From Salinarimonas soli (GTDB lineage Bacteria > Pseudomonadota > Alphaproteobacteria > Rhizobiales > Beijerinckiaceae): 48,861 bases of DNA. The notes beneath the pieces were generated by a model. It did not search any database. It worked only from the letters and a program-made list of their open reading frames with translations, and was not told the origin of the DNA. The stretch is taken from assembly GCF_008386575.1 (NCBI RefSeq), contig NZ_VUOA01000003.1, positions 66,992 to 115,852 of the forward strand, in the 5' to 3' direction. Below, piece after piece: positions 8,572-16,516 of the stretch; position 1 is the stretch's first letter; every line of letters starts with the position of its first letter. Both the position numbers and the translations under genes were made by a program.

Positions 8572-9717
8572 TCAGGCGGCCGACGAGCGGGCGAGGCGGC
8601 GGCTTGCGAGCGCGGCGCCCTCCACGAGCGACGCGAGCTTCGCCCAGGCGATCTCCGGATCGACGGCGCCGAAGCCCGCGAAGGTCGAGAAGCCGCAATC
8701 CGTGCCGGCGATCACCCGCTCGGGCCCGACGATGTCGGCGAAGCGCTCGATGCGGTCGGCGACGAGCTCCGGGTGCTCGACGAAGTTGGTGGTGGAGTCG
8801 AGGCATCCCGGGATCAGGACGTAGTCGTCGGGGATCCGGGTACGGGTCCAGACCCGCCACTCGTGGGCATGGCGCGGATTGGAGGCCTCGAAGAGGAGCC
8901 CCCGGGGCTTGGCTTTCAGGAGCACCGGCAGGACCCGCTCCAGGGCGATGTCCCGGGTATGCGGGCCCTCGTAATTGCCCCAGCAGACATGGATGCGCAC
9001 CCGGTCGCCCGGCACGTTGCGCAGGGCGTGGTTGAGCACCTCCACGTGGATCTCGGCCCGGCGGACGAAGTCGTCCTCGGAAAGATCGCGGTACATCATG
9101 TGCCGGCCGAGGCCGAGATCGGGGGCGTCGATCTGGAGGATGAGCCCCGCCTCGACGATGCCCTCGTACTCCGCCCGCATGCCCTCGGCGAGATCGGAGA
9201 GATAGTCGTCGAGATGCGCGTGGTGGTCGGAGGGCTGGAACAGGGCGATCACGCCGGGGCTCGCGCTGTTCATGAAGGCGTCGGCGTAGCCCGCGCTGTC
9301 CGCGCCGCGCCGCAGGGCCGCGATGTCCTTGCGCAGGGGCTCCAGGTCCTTCACCGCGATCGGGCCGACGCAGCGCGGGCGGCGATAGGTCGGCGTGCCG
9401 CCGGCCCGCGCCAGGCGCTCCATGAAGCCCGGGTAGTCGGCGAGATCGGCGGGGGGGCTGCGGGGCGAATCGCCCGCAAATCCCGTCAGCCGGTCCTGGA
9501 TGTAGGTGGCGTAGGAGATCTTGGACGTCTCGCCGTCGGAGGGGATGTCGATCCCGGTCTCGCGCTGGCGCCGCACGATCGCGGCGGTGGCGTCCGCCAT
9601 GATCGCGTCGTAGGCCGCCGCGTCCATGGGCAGGCCCTTCTCGCGGGCGAACAGGCAGTCGGCCACCGCCTGGCTGCGAGGCAGGCTGCCCACATGGGTG
9701 GTGCGGATCCGGCTCAT
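8572..9717 (-). CDS. Cobalamin-independent methionine synthase (MetE) C-terminal-like barrel protein
   Basis: This 381-aa single-barrel relative of the catalytic half of MetE falls in the group containing archaeal MetE, epoxyalkane:CoM transferase-like and uncharacterised catabolic proteins. RTTHVGSLPRS opens the barrel. Zn-ligand regions are visible as HVCWGNYEGPH, a middle LLFEASNPRHAHEW and GTDCGFSTF near the C-terminus. True MetE is about 750 aa; this form lacks the N-terminal folate half. The context (catabolic regulon, not a methionine operon) argues for Zn-activated thiol or methyl chemistry on the pathway substrate. The start overlaps the cupin stop as ATGA. Confidence 0.8.
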   Translation of the reverse strand: MSRIRTTHVGSLPRSQAVADCLFAREKGLPMDAAAYDAIMADATAAIVRRQRETGIDIPSDGETSKISYATYIQDRLTGFAGDSPRSPPADLADYPGFMERLARAGGTPTYRRPRCVGPIAVKDLEPLRKDIAALRRGADSAGYADAFMNSASPGVIALFQPSDHHAHLDDYLSDLAEGMRAEYEGIVEAGLILQIDAPDLGLGRHMMYRDLSEDDFVRRAEIHVEVLNHALRNVPGDRVRIHVCWGNYEGPHTRDIALERVLPVLLKAKPRGLLFEASNPRHAHEWRVWTRTRIPDDYVLIPGCLDSTTNFVEHPELVADRIERFADIVGPERVIAGTDCGFSTFAGFGAVDPEIAWAKLASLVEGAALASRRLARSSAA

Positions 9718-10736
9718 GCGGCGGCAAGCCTCTCGGGGAAGCGGACCTCGCCCGCCTCGTCGCCGCCGCGCACCACATAGGCCACCACGCCGTCCGAGGA
9801 GAGCGCCCGGAAGGCGCGCGCGAGACCCTTCGGGGTCGTGAAGGTGTCGCCGGCCCCCATCACGAGCGTGCCCTGCGGCGTCGCGACCTCCAGGGTCCCG
9901 CTATGGACGAAGATCACCTCCGCCTCGTCGCGCTCGTGGGGCGGGACCGAGGCGCCGGGGCTCATGCGCAGGCAGCGCAGGTTGAAGCCGTGCGGCCACC
10001 AGCCGACGATCGGGCCGGGCTCGAAGCCGTCCCGGGTCGCGGTCGGCGTGATGACGGGGCATTCCTCGACGCCTGGTCCCGCGAGCGGCGAGCGCGCGTT
10101 GCCGCGCATCGCCGAGAAGGGCACGTGGCCTTGGGCGAGCTTGTCGAGGGAGGGGGTCGCGAGGCGGCGGATCAGCTCGTCGCTCGGCACGTCCTCGAGC
10201 TGGGCGCCCTCGGGCACCGTCTCGCCGAGCGTGGTGTCGACGAGGCGGCCGCCTTTCAGCAGCACGAGGCCGTATTGCCGGGCGAGCTCGAAGACCTTCG
10301 GCGCCCACAGGACCTTGCCCGGGTCGTCCTGGCCGAGCACCACCCAGAGGAAGCCGACCTCGTCGTCGAGCTTCTTGAAGCCGCGGAACATGTGGATCGG
10401 CACGGAGACCACGTCGCCGGGCCCCGCGTCGAGGTGGCCGTCGTCACCCGCGTTGACGCCGAACAGGAAGCGCCAGTGCCCGGAATGGATCACGAAGACC
10501 TCCGCGGTCTCGTGGCTGTGCTGCGAGTTCAGGCACCCGCCCGGCTGCCGGGCCGCGCCGATGTTGAACCCGTGCGGCTCGGGGACGTGGACATGCTGGT
10601 TCGGGTTCTCCGACACGCCCGGGCCCACGATCGTGAAGTTCTCCTTGCGGTCGGACCCGGGGGTGCGGGCGTCCACGAAGGCGTTGGTGCAGGGCACGAG
10701 GTCCGCATAGCGGACGAGACGCTTGGCGAGATCCAT
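9714..10736 (-). CDS. Two-domain cupin protein (bicupin)
   Basis: This 340-aa protein has two beta-barrel cupin modules. The first (residues about 40-140) carries a His-rich metal site: NQHVHVPEPHGFN followed by NSQHSHETAEVFVIHSGHW and GPGDVVSVPIHMFRGF. The second (residues about 240-330) has SVPPHERDEAEVIFVHSGTLEV and GAGDTFTTPKG. The layout resembles gentisate-dioxygenase-like and isomerase-type bicupins, but the residues do not settle the reaction. The ATG (MDLAKRLVRYADLVPCTNAF) has AAAGG upstream; earlier in-frame codons run into the operator. It is the first gene of a four-gene operon headed by operator site B. Confidence 0.82.
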   Translation of the reverse strand: MDLAKRLVRYADLVPCTNAFVDARTPGSDRKENFTIVGPGVSENPNQHVHVPEPHGFNIGAARQPGGCLNSQHSHETAEVFVIHSGHWRFLFGVNAGDDGHLDAGPGDVVSVPIHMFRGFKKLDDEVGFLWVVLGQDDPGKVLWAPKVFELARQYGLVLLKGGRLVDTTLGETVPEGAQLEDVPSDELIRRLATPSLDKLAQGHVPFSAMRGNARSPLAGPGVEECPVITPTATRDGFEPGPIVGWWPHGFNLRCLRMSPGASVPPHERDEAEVIFVHSGTLEVATPQGTLVMGAGDTFTTPKGLARAFRALSSDGVVAYVVRGGDEAGEVRFPERLAAA

Positions 10737-10777
10737 GACGGGGCTGCCTTTCTGATCGGTTCGCGATTCTAGCGTGT

Positions 10778-10793
10778 TTGCAATCGTATGCAA
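10778..10793. promoter_or_regulatory. Predicted LacI-family operator, site B
   Basis: TTGCAATCGTATGCAA is a near-perfect 16-bp inverted repeat with central CG, 41 bp upstream of the cupin start codon. That placement suits repression of the leftward cupin/MetE-like/hydrolase/aldolase operon. It differs from the deduced consensus TTGCATACGTATGCAA at only two positions. Confidence 0.65.
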
Positions 10794-10811
10794 GAGACGG
10801 AAGGCGACGCC

Positions 10812-11000
10812 GTCATCCCCGGCCGGAGGCGGCTTGTCCGCCGGAGGGGAAGGGGATCCAGCGCAATGATGCAGCCGCGTCGCGGCTCTCTGTGGCCCGC
10901 CAAGGGCCCTGGACGGGCACAAGGCGTTGCTTCGCGACATCAAGCCGTGCTGGATCCCCTTCCCCTCCAGCAGCTGACGCTGCTTCCGGCCGGGGATGAC
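10812..11000. repeat. Long imperfect inverted repeat, intergenic
   Basis: The arms at 10812-10862 and 10949-11000 are reverse complements. Both outer ends read GTCATCCCCGGCCGGA and both inner ends read GGAGGGGAAGGGGATCCAGC, with a divergent middle of about 13 bp. An 86-bp loop separates them. It has the look of a dispersed non-coding palindromic element rather than an insertion sequence. It fills most of the 319-bp space between the cupin gene and the second SnoaL-like gene. A third copy of the outer motif is at 11021-11035. Confidence 0.75.
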
Positions 11001-11020
11001 AGGGCGAGTGCGCGGCCGCT

Positions 11021-11035
11021 GTCATCCCCGGCCGG
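11021..11035. repeat. Solitary copy of the GTCATCCCCGGCCGG repeat end
   Basis: The 15-mer GTCATCCCCGGCCGG repeats the outer 15 bases of the neighbouring 189-bp inverted repeat, in the same orientation as its left end. It lies just 20 bp before the stop codon of the leftward SnoaL-like gene, so it is in that gene's 3' untranslated region. Confidence 0.6.
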
Positions 11036-11055
11036 GGGGCGTCGATGCTCTCCCC

Positions 11056-12039
11056 TCACATCCGCTGCAGCGCGATCTGCTTGCGGATCGCCACTTCGTC
11101 CACGAGCATCCATTCCTCCCGGATGCGCCCGTCCACCACGTGGGCGTGGTTGACGACGAGGCCCAGCACCGTGGCGCCGCTCGGCGGGCCGAAGGCGCCG
11201 TAGCCCGTATGGGTGCCGGTGAACCACCAGCGCGTCGCCACCCGCGTCGGCAGGCCCGGATCCTCGCGCGCGATCGAGTGCTCGATCGCGATGGTGAGGT
11301 CGGGGAAGGCCGCGAGATAGCCGAACAGGAACTCGTAGAGCTGCTCGTGGCCGTAGGCCGTGCGGAAGCCCGGCAGATGGACGCTGCAGGCCGGGTGGTA
11401 GCGCTCGCCGACCACGTGGAGGTCGGCCCGCCAGATGGCCGCCATCGTATCGCGCACCAGGGCCGCCGCCGGGTGATCCTGGTGCACCGGCGGCCGGAAG
11501 CCTCCTTCGGCGCGAAGCCTCGCGGCTTCCTCCAGGTGCCAGGGCCCCTTGCCGGCGGCGCGGTCGGCCGCCGCGAGGGCGGCAGCATAGGCGACCGGAT
11601 CGCCGCCGATCTGAAGCACCAGGCCCGCCGTGTCCCGGATGAGCCATTCCTCGACGATCCGGTTCTCGACGCAGAAGCAATCCGCGATGGCGCGCACCAC
11701 CACGGAGCGCCCGGTCGGGGGCCCGAGGCGCCCGTCCCCCTTGTGGACGCCGGGGCAGATCAGGCGGTGGGAGGACAGGAAGCCGTCGTCCTCGTTGCCC
11801 GACCAGATGATGTCCTCCGGCAGGAGGCGGCGCTGGGGCAGGGTGTTCAGCGTCTCCAGGGTGCCCGCGATCGTCGCCTCGGCGCCGGCGGCGGGGCCCA
11901 TCGTGGTGTGGATCGGGCAATCCTCGGAGTACCAGCGCCGGATGAGCCCGATGCCGCGCCCCTCCCAGATCCGCTCGGTGATCTTGACGATGTAGTCCGG
12001 CAGATCCGCGAAGTCCGGATCGAAGCCCTTCATGGCCAT
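11056..12039 (-). CDS. Tandem SnoaL-like (NTF2-fold) protein, second copy
   Basis: This 327-aa protein has two NTF2/SnoaL domains. The first is at residues about 15-150, with ERIWEGRGIGLIRRWYSEDCPIH and CFCVENRIVEEWLIRD. The second is at residues about 185-320, with VVGERYHPACSVHLPG, YEFLFGYLAAFPDLTIAIEH and RIREEWMLVDEVAIRKQIALQ. It resembles the 6036-7070 product in layout but not closely in sequence, so both may act on successive or alternative substrates. The start at 12039 has GGAGAGG upstream and follows the LacI stop by 17 bp; a second ATG 6 bp downstream is the alternative. Function is unproven. Confidence 0.78.
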   Translation of the reverse strand: MAMKGFDPDFADLPDYIVKITERIWEGRGIGLIRRWYSEDCPIHTTMGPAAGAEATIAGTLETLNTLPQRRLLPEDIIWSGNEDDGFLSSHRLICPGVHKGDGRLGPPTGRSVVVRAIADCFCVENRIVEEWLIRDTAGLVLQIGGDPVAYAAALAAADRAAGKGPWHLEEAARLRAEGGFRPPVHQDHPAAALVRDTMAAIWRADLHVVGERYHPACSVHLPGFRTAYGHEQLYEFLFGYLAAFPDLTIAIEHSIAREDPGLPTRVATRWWFTGTHTGYGAFGPPSGATVLGLVVNHAHVVDGRIREEWMLVDEVAIRKQIALQRM

Positions 12040-12056
12040 GCCAGTCCTCTCCCGTA

Positions 12057-13115
12057 TCAGGGCCGCCAGACGCGGCGTCCCTCGTGCGTCGTGAAGCCCC
12101 CCGCGGGCAGGCGGGCCGAGCCGCGGACCACGAGCTCGCCCTTGATCACGGCGGCGCGGGGTGGCTCCTCGGGGTTCTCCAGGAGGTCCATGAGCGTGCC
12201 GACGGTCGCCTCCACCATGGGCTGCAGGGGCTGGCTGAAGGTGGTGAGGTCGTAGCCCCGCCAGGCGGCGGCGCCGACGTCGTCGAAGCCGACGACCGAG
12301 AGGTCCTCGGGCACGCGCAGGCCGAACGCATGCCGCGCTACGTCGATGCAGGCGATCGCCATGTGGTCGTTGGCGCAGAAGATCGCGTCGGGGCGCGCGG
12401 GCCCGGAGAGCAGCGCCCGTGTGGCCTCCGCCGCGCCCGCGAGCGTGTAATGGCCGACCACCCGCGTCGGCTTGGGAAGACCCGCCCGCGCGATCCCGCG
12501 CAGGAAGCCGCGCTCGCGGTCGCGGTTGGTGGACGAGGTCTCGCTGCCAGCCATGAAGGCCAAGGCCCTGTGGCCGCCCGCGGCCAGGAAGGCGGCGATG
12601 CGCTCGGCCCCGCCGAGATTGTCGCCCGTCACGCTGGAGACGTCCGGGTCGTCCGTGGTGCGGTTGAAGAGCACCACCGGCACGCCCGCCGCCCGGCATT
12701 CCCGCGCCAGGGCGGAGGAGAGGGTCGTGGAGGCGAGCACCACCGCGTCGACCTGGTAGCGCATCACCTGGTCGAGGAGCGGGTCGGAGGCCGAGCCGTT
12801 CTTGGCCGTGAAGAGCAGGACCTGGTGATCGCGCTCCTGGAGCCGCCCCGAGAGCTCCTCGAGCACGTCCGGATAGAACTGGTTGTCGAGATAGGCCATC
12901 ACGACGGCCACGATCCGGGAGCGCCCGGTGATGAGCGAGCGGGCGAGGGCGTTCGGCCGGTAGCCCAGGAGCTTCACGGCCTCCAGCACCTTCGCCCGGG
13001 TCGCGGGCGCGACGCTCGCGCCGGGGGTGAAGGTGCGCGAGACGGCCGATTGCGAGACCCCGGCGGCGCGCGCCACGTCCGTGGCCGTGATCGGGCGTGA
13101 CGGGAGCCTCCTCAT
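12057..13115 (-). CDS. LacI-family transcriptional regulator
   Basis: This 352-aa regulator has an N-terminal helix-turn-helix (ITATDVARAAGVSQSAVSRTF, residues about 9-29) and hinge helix (GYRPNALARSLITGRS). A periplasmic-binding-protein-like sugar domain follows (IVAVVMAYLDNQFYPDVLEEL, FCANDHMAIACIDVAR, VPEDLSVVGFDDVG). Its ATG overlaps the upstream SDR stop as ATGA, so it is made from the operon it probably controls. Three 16-bp operators with central CG in front of the associated operons fit a local repressor. The effector is probably the imported compound or an early intermediate (inference). Confidence 0.93.
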   Translation of the reverse strand: MRRLPSRPITATDVARAAGVSQSAVSRTFTPGASVAPATRAKVLEAVKLLGYRPNALARSLITGRSRIVAVVMAYLDNQFYPDVLEELSGRLQERDHQVLLFTAKNGSASDPLLDQVMRYQVDAVVLASTTLSSALARECRAAGVPVVLFNRTTDDPDVSSVTGDNLGGAERIAAFLAAGGHRALAFMAGSETSSTNRDRERGFLRGIARAGLPKPTRVVGHYTLAGAAEATRALLSGPARPDAIFCANDHMAIACIDVARHAFGLRVPEDLSVVGFDDVGAAAWRGYDLTTFSQPLQPMVEATVGTLMDLLENPEEPPRAAVIKGELVVRGSARLPAGGFTTHEGRRVWRP

Positions 13116-13876
13116 TCGGCGGTCCAGCCGCCGTCGACCATCAGGGCCGAGCCGGTCATCAGCGCCGAGGCGTCGCTCGCGAGGAACACCACGGCGCCCG
13201 TGAGATCCTCCACCCGGCCCAGGCGCCCGAGCTTGATCTTGGCGAGCACCGATTCCCGGAAGGCCGGGTTCGCGAGGAACGGGCCCGTCATCGGCGTCTC
13301 GATGAAGGTGGGGCAGAGCGTGTTGACCCGGATGCCGTGGGCCCCGAGCTCGATCGCCATCGCCTTGGTCAGGCCCTCGATCGCGAATTTCGAGGTGCAA
13401 TAGACCGTGCGCCCCGCCCCGCCGACATGCCCCATCTGCGAGGACACGTTGATGATCGAGCCGGGCCGCCCCGCCGCGACGAGCCGGCGCGCGACGGCCT
13501 GCGCCGCGAAATAGGCGGCCCGCACGTTGAGCCCCATGATGGCGTCGAAATCCTCCACGGGCACGTCGAGGAAGGGCTTCGGCCGGTTCATGCCCGCGTT
13601 GTTGAGGAAGATCTCGAAGGGCTCGGCCTCGCCCAGTGCGCGGGCGACCGCCGCGAGATCCGTCATGTCGAGGGCCAGGGCGCAGGCCTCCCCGCCCGCC
13701 TCCCGGATCGCGTGCGCGCCCGCCTCGATCTCGTCGCGGCTGCGGGCCGCGAGCGTCACGTGCGCGCCGGCCGCCGCCAAGGCCGCCGCGGCGGCAAGCC
13801 CGATGCCGCGCCCGGCGCCCGTGACGAGCGCGCGCTTGCCGTCGAGGCGGAAGGAGGGGGGCTGGGGGAGGCTCAT
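13112..13876 (-). CDS. Short-chain dehydrogenase/reductase (SDR)
   Basis: This 254-aa classical SDR oxidises or reduces a hydroxyl/ketone group with NAD(P). The cofactor motif is TGAGRGIG (residues about 19-26), followed by NNAG near residue 90, the catalytic Ser in NVSSQMG and the YxxxK motif (YCTSK), plus the C-terminal [13 protein letters not shown]. It resembles gluconate 5-dehydrogenase and 2-deoxygluconate-dehydrogenase-like SDRs. The start overlaps the HisD-family stop and its stop overlaps the LacI start, both as ATGA, so the three are translationally coupled. With the upstream dehydrogenase it likely performs successive alcohol oxidations. Confidence 0.92.
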   Translation of the reverse strand: MSLPQPPSFRLDGKRALVTGAGRGIGLAAAAALAAAGAHVTLAARSRDEIEAGAHAIREAGGEACALALDMTDLAAVARALGEAEPFEIFLNNAGMNRPKPFLDVPVEDFDAIMGLNVRAAYFAAQAVARRLVAAGRPGSIINVSSQMGHVGGAGRTVYCTSKFAIEGLTKAMAIELGAHGIRVNTLCPTFIETPMTGPFLANPAFRESVLAKIKLGRLGRVEDLTGAVVFLASDASALMTGSALMVDGGWTAE

Positions 13877-15180
13877 TCGGCGGCGCCGGCATAGGGCACG
13901 TTGCGGCCCCCATAGCGGCGCACCCGGACATTCGCCTGCTCGGCATGGCCGGCGAAGCCCTCCAGCATGCACAGCCGCGAGCAATAGGCGCCGATCATGG
14001 CCGAGGCCTCGTCGGTGAGGACCCGCTGGTAGGTGACCGTCTTTAGGAACTTGCCCACCCACAGGCCGCCCGTGTAGCGCGCCGCCTTGTTGGTGGGCAG
14101 GGTGTGGTTCGTGCCGATCACCTTGTCGCCATAGGCCACGTTGGTGCGCGGGCCGAGGAACAGGGCGCCGTAATTCGTCATGTTGGCGAGGAAGTAGTCC
14201 GGATCGCGGGTCATCACCTGCACGTGCTCGGAGGCGATGACGTCGGCCTCGCGCACCATCTCCTCGTCGGACTCGCAGACGATCACGGCGCCGAAATCCT
14301 CCCAGGCCCGGCGCGCCACCTCGGCGGTGGGCAGGATGCCGAGCAGGCGCTCCACCTCCGCCATGGTCTCGCGGGCGAGCCGCTCGGAGGTGGTGAGCAG
14401 GATCGCAGGCGAGTTCGGCCCGTGCTCGGCCTGACCCAGGAGGTCGGTGGCGCACATCTCTGCGTCCACGCTCTCGTCCGCGATCACGAGGGTTTCGGTG
14501 GGACCTGCGAAAAGGTCGATGCCGACGCGCCCGTAGAGCTGGCGCTTGGCCTCGGCCACGAAGGCGTTGCCCGGGCCCACCAGCATGTCGACAGGCGGGA
14601 CGGACTGGGTACCGAGAGCCATGGCGCCGACCGCCTGGATGCCGCCGAGGCAGAAGATCTCGTCGGCGCCCGCCAGGTGCTGCGCCGCGACGATCGCGGG
14701 CGCCGGGCGGCCCTTGAACGGGGGCGCGCAGGTGGCGACCCGGGGCACGCCCGCCACCTTCGCCGTGATCACCGACATGTGGGCGGAGGCGAGGAGCGGG
14801 TACTTGCCGCCGGGCACGTAGCAGCCCACCGAGTTCACGGGGATGTTCTTGTGGCCCAGCACGATGCCGGGCAGCGTCTCGACCTCGATGTCCTTGAGCG
14901 AGGCGCGCTGATGCTCGGCGAAGACCCGCACCTGCTCCTGGGCGAAGCGGATGTCGTCGAGGGCGCGCGCCGGCAGTTCCGCGAGGCAGGCGCGGATCTC
15001 CGCGTCGGTGAGGCGGAAGTCGCTCCGGTCCCAGCCGTCGAATCGGGCCGACATCTCGCGCACCGCGTCGTCGCCGCGCGCCGCGATGTCGGCGAGGGCC
15101 GCCTCGACGACGGCGCGAACCTTGGCGTCGTCGTCCGCGATGGCGCCGGCGTCCCGGCCGCGCTTGAGATATGTGGCCAC
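13873..15180 (-). CDS. HisD-family dehydrogenase (histidinol dehydrogenase-like, catabolic type)
   Basis: This 435-aa Zn- and NAD-dependent dehydrogenase is of the histidinol dehydrogenase fold. Seen motifs are the [10 protein letters not shown] metal/active-site segment, SEHVQV with the catalytic Glu-His pair, and [14 protein letters not shown]. The GDK sequence and the following [15 protein letters not shown] differ from biosynthetic HisD and recall the catabolic subgroup that includes sulfopropanediol dehydrogenase (HpsN). The GTG at 15180 was chosen because GGAGG lies 6 bp upstream and the product begins [15 protein letters not shown] as in relatives. A histidine-synthesis role is unlikely in an operon with an SDR and a LacI regulator. 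The substrate is unknown. Confidence 0.85.
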   Translation of the reverse strand: MATYLKRGRDAGAIADDDAKVRAVVEAALADIAARGDDAVREMSARFDGWDRSDFRLTDAEIRACLAELPARALDDIRFAQEQVRVFAEHQRASLKDIEVETLPGIVLGHKNIPVNSVGCYVPGGKYPLLASAHMSVITAKVAGVPRVATCAPPFKGRPAPAIVAAQHLAGADEIFCLGGIQAVGAMALGTQSVPPVDMLVGPGNAFVAEAKRQLYGRVGIDLFAGPTETLVIADESVDAEMCATDLLGQAEHGPNSPAILLTTSERLARETMAEVERLLGILPTAEVARRAWEDFGAVIVCESDEEMVREADVIASEHVQVMTRDPDYFLANMTNYGALFLGPRTNVAYGDKVIGTNHTLPTNKAARYTGGLWVGKFLKTVTYQRVLTDEASAMIGAYCSRLCMLEGFAGHAEQANVRVRRYGGRNVPYAGAAE

Positions 15181-15240
15181 GCGTATCCCTCCAAGGTTCG
15201 CCCGTCCGGACGGCCCGACCCACGCGGCCGGAGCCAGGAT

Positions 15241-15256
15241 TTGCATAGGTATGCAT
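15241..15256. promoter_or_regulatory. Predicted LacI-family operator, site C
   Basis: TTGCATAGGTATGCAT is a 16-bp palindrome 60 bp upstream of the HisD-family GTG start. Its left half TTGCATA and right half GTATGCA fit the consensus deduced from sites A and B; only the central base pair and the last base deviate. It would place the HisD/SDR/LacI/SnoaL operon under the same regulator, giving autoregulation. The rest of the 304-bp gap to the kinase gene (15257-15484) shows no clear further element beyond a small CCAC-N6-GTGG repeat near 15367. Confidence 0.6.
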
Positions 15257-15484
15257 AGGGCGCGGAACGGCCCGTCGTCAACCGTCCGTCCCGTCCCGGC
15301 GCGAGCGCGGGCGGAGCCCTCCGGAGGCCGTGGGACCATAGGCCATCCAAAGAGGCGTGCGTACAACCACTATCAGGTGGAAAAGGGTTATCGTTCCGGC
15401 AGGAGGCCCGCTAAACCTGCACCGGTGAGCCCCGCTCGATGCCCTGATGTCCCGGACGCGGTCGCCCACGACGTGAGAGGCGTC

Positions 15485-16468
15485 ATGGATGGACTTAGCC
15501 CCCTCGACATCGTCGAGACGATCAGGAACCCCGTCCTGATCCTGGACCCCGACCTCCGGGTGGTCTTCGCCAACCGCGCGTTCCGGCGGGTCTTCCAGGT
15601 TCACAAGGACGACACGATCGGCCGGCTGATCTACGACCTGGGCGACGGGCAATGGAACATCGCCCGCCTGCGTGAGCTCCTTCATGACGTGATCCCGACG
15701 AACTCGGTGGTCGAGGACTTCGAGGTCGAGACCGAGTTTCCCGTCATCGGGCACCGGGTCATGTGCCTCAACGCCCGTAAGGTCTTCCGTCCCGGCAACC
15801 ACACCATGCGGCTCCTCCTCGCGTTCGAGGACATCACGGACCGGGTGCAGCGCGAGCGCGACCGGGAGCAGGCGACGCAGGAGATCTATCACCGGGTCAA
15901 GAACAGCCTCCAGGTGATCATGAGCTTCGTGGCCCACGAGGTCCGGCGGGCGGGCACGGGCGACACCGAGGTGCTGCAGGCCATCCAGGGACGAATCGCG
16001 GCGGTCGCCCAACTCTACGACCTGATCGCCCGCTCTGAGCGGGGCGAGGCGGTGCGCGGGGACACCTACCTGGCCGAGATCGCGGTCAACCTCACGGCGA
16101 GCCTGCTCGGACGCAACTCGTCCATCGACATCGCGGTGGAAGCCGATCCCCTGAGCATCCACAAGGATTGCTCGGTGCCCGTGGGGCTCCTGATCAACGA
16201 GCTGACGACGAACGCCATCAAGCACGCCTTCCCGGACGGCCGCGGCTCGATCCGGGTCGCCCTGCGTCGGAGCGCCGACGAGGTCCGCCTGACGGTGTCC
16301 GACGACGGCATCGGCATGGCGTCCGCGGCCTCGACCAAGGGCACGGGCTTCGGGACGCGCTACGTGTCGATGTTCGTGCGCCAGCTCGGCGGCGTCCTCT
16401 CGCAATCGTCCAACGCGCGCGGAACCTCCTTCGACATCCGGCTGCCCCTCGCCGTGCTCGCCGCCTGA
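15485..16468 (+). CDS. PAS-containing HWE/HisKA_2-type sensor histidine kinase
   Basis: This is a 327-aa predicted soluble sensor kinase. An N-terminal PAS domain (residues about 8-120; IRNPVLILDPDLRVVFANRAFRRVF) is followed by the dimerisation/phosphoacceptor helix EIYHRVKNSLQVIMSF, where the His is the phosphorylation site. The ATPase domain has the N-box LLINELTTNAIKHAFPD, G1 VSDDGIGM and G2 KGTGFGTRYV. There are no membrane segments. GAGAGG precedes the ATG by 4 bp. No response regulator is adjacent, so it is an orphan; this kinase class often feeds alphaproteobacterial general-stress or light/redox signalling, but its partner is not visible here. Confidence 0.88.
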   Translation: MDGLSPLDIVETIRNPVLILDPDLRVVFANRAFRRVFQVHKDDTIGRLIYDLGDGQWNIARLRELLHDVIPTNSVVEDFEVETEFPVIGHRVMCLNARKVFRPGNHTMRLLLAFEDITDRVQRERDREQATQEIYHRVKNSLQVIMSFVAHEVRRAGTGDTEVLQAIQGRIAAVAQLYDLIARSERGEAVRGDTYLAEIAVNLTASLLGRNSSIDIAVEADPLSIHKDCSVPVGLLINELTTNAIKHAFPDGRGSIRVALRRSADEVRLTVSDDGIGMASAASTKGTGFGTRYVSMFVRQLGGVLSQSSNARGTSFDIRLPLAVLAA

Positions 16469-16516
16469 CGCACGAGGCCGGCTGCCGGGGCGTCCGCGGC
16501 GGAGCCTGAGCCCCGC

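Noticed and set aside
8572-9717. Annotation as metE methionine synthase
   Set aside because: At 381 aa with only the C-terminal barrel and in a catabolic operon, the true methionine synthase label would mislead.
15262-15400. EcfG-type (GGAAC-N16/17-CGTT) stress promoter before the histidine kinase
   Set aside because: GGAAC and CGTT words occur but not at the required spacing or orientation.
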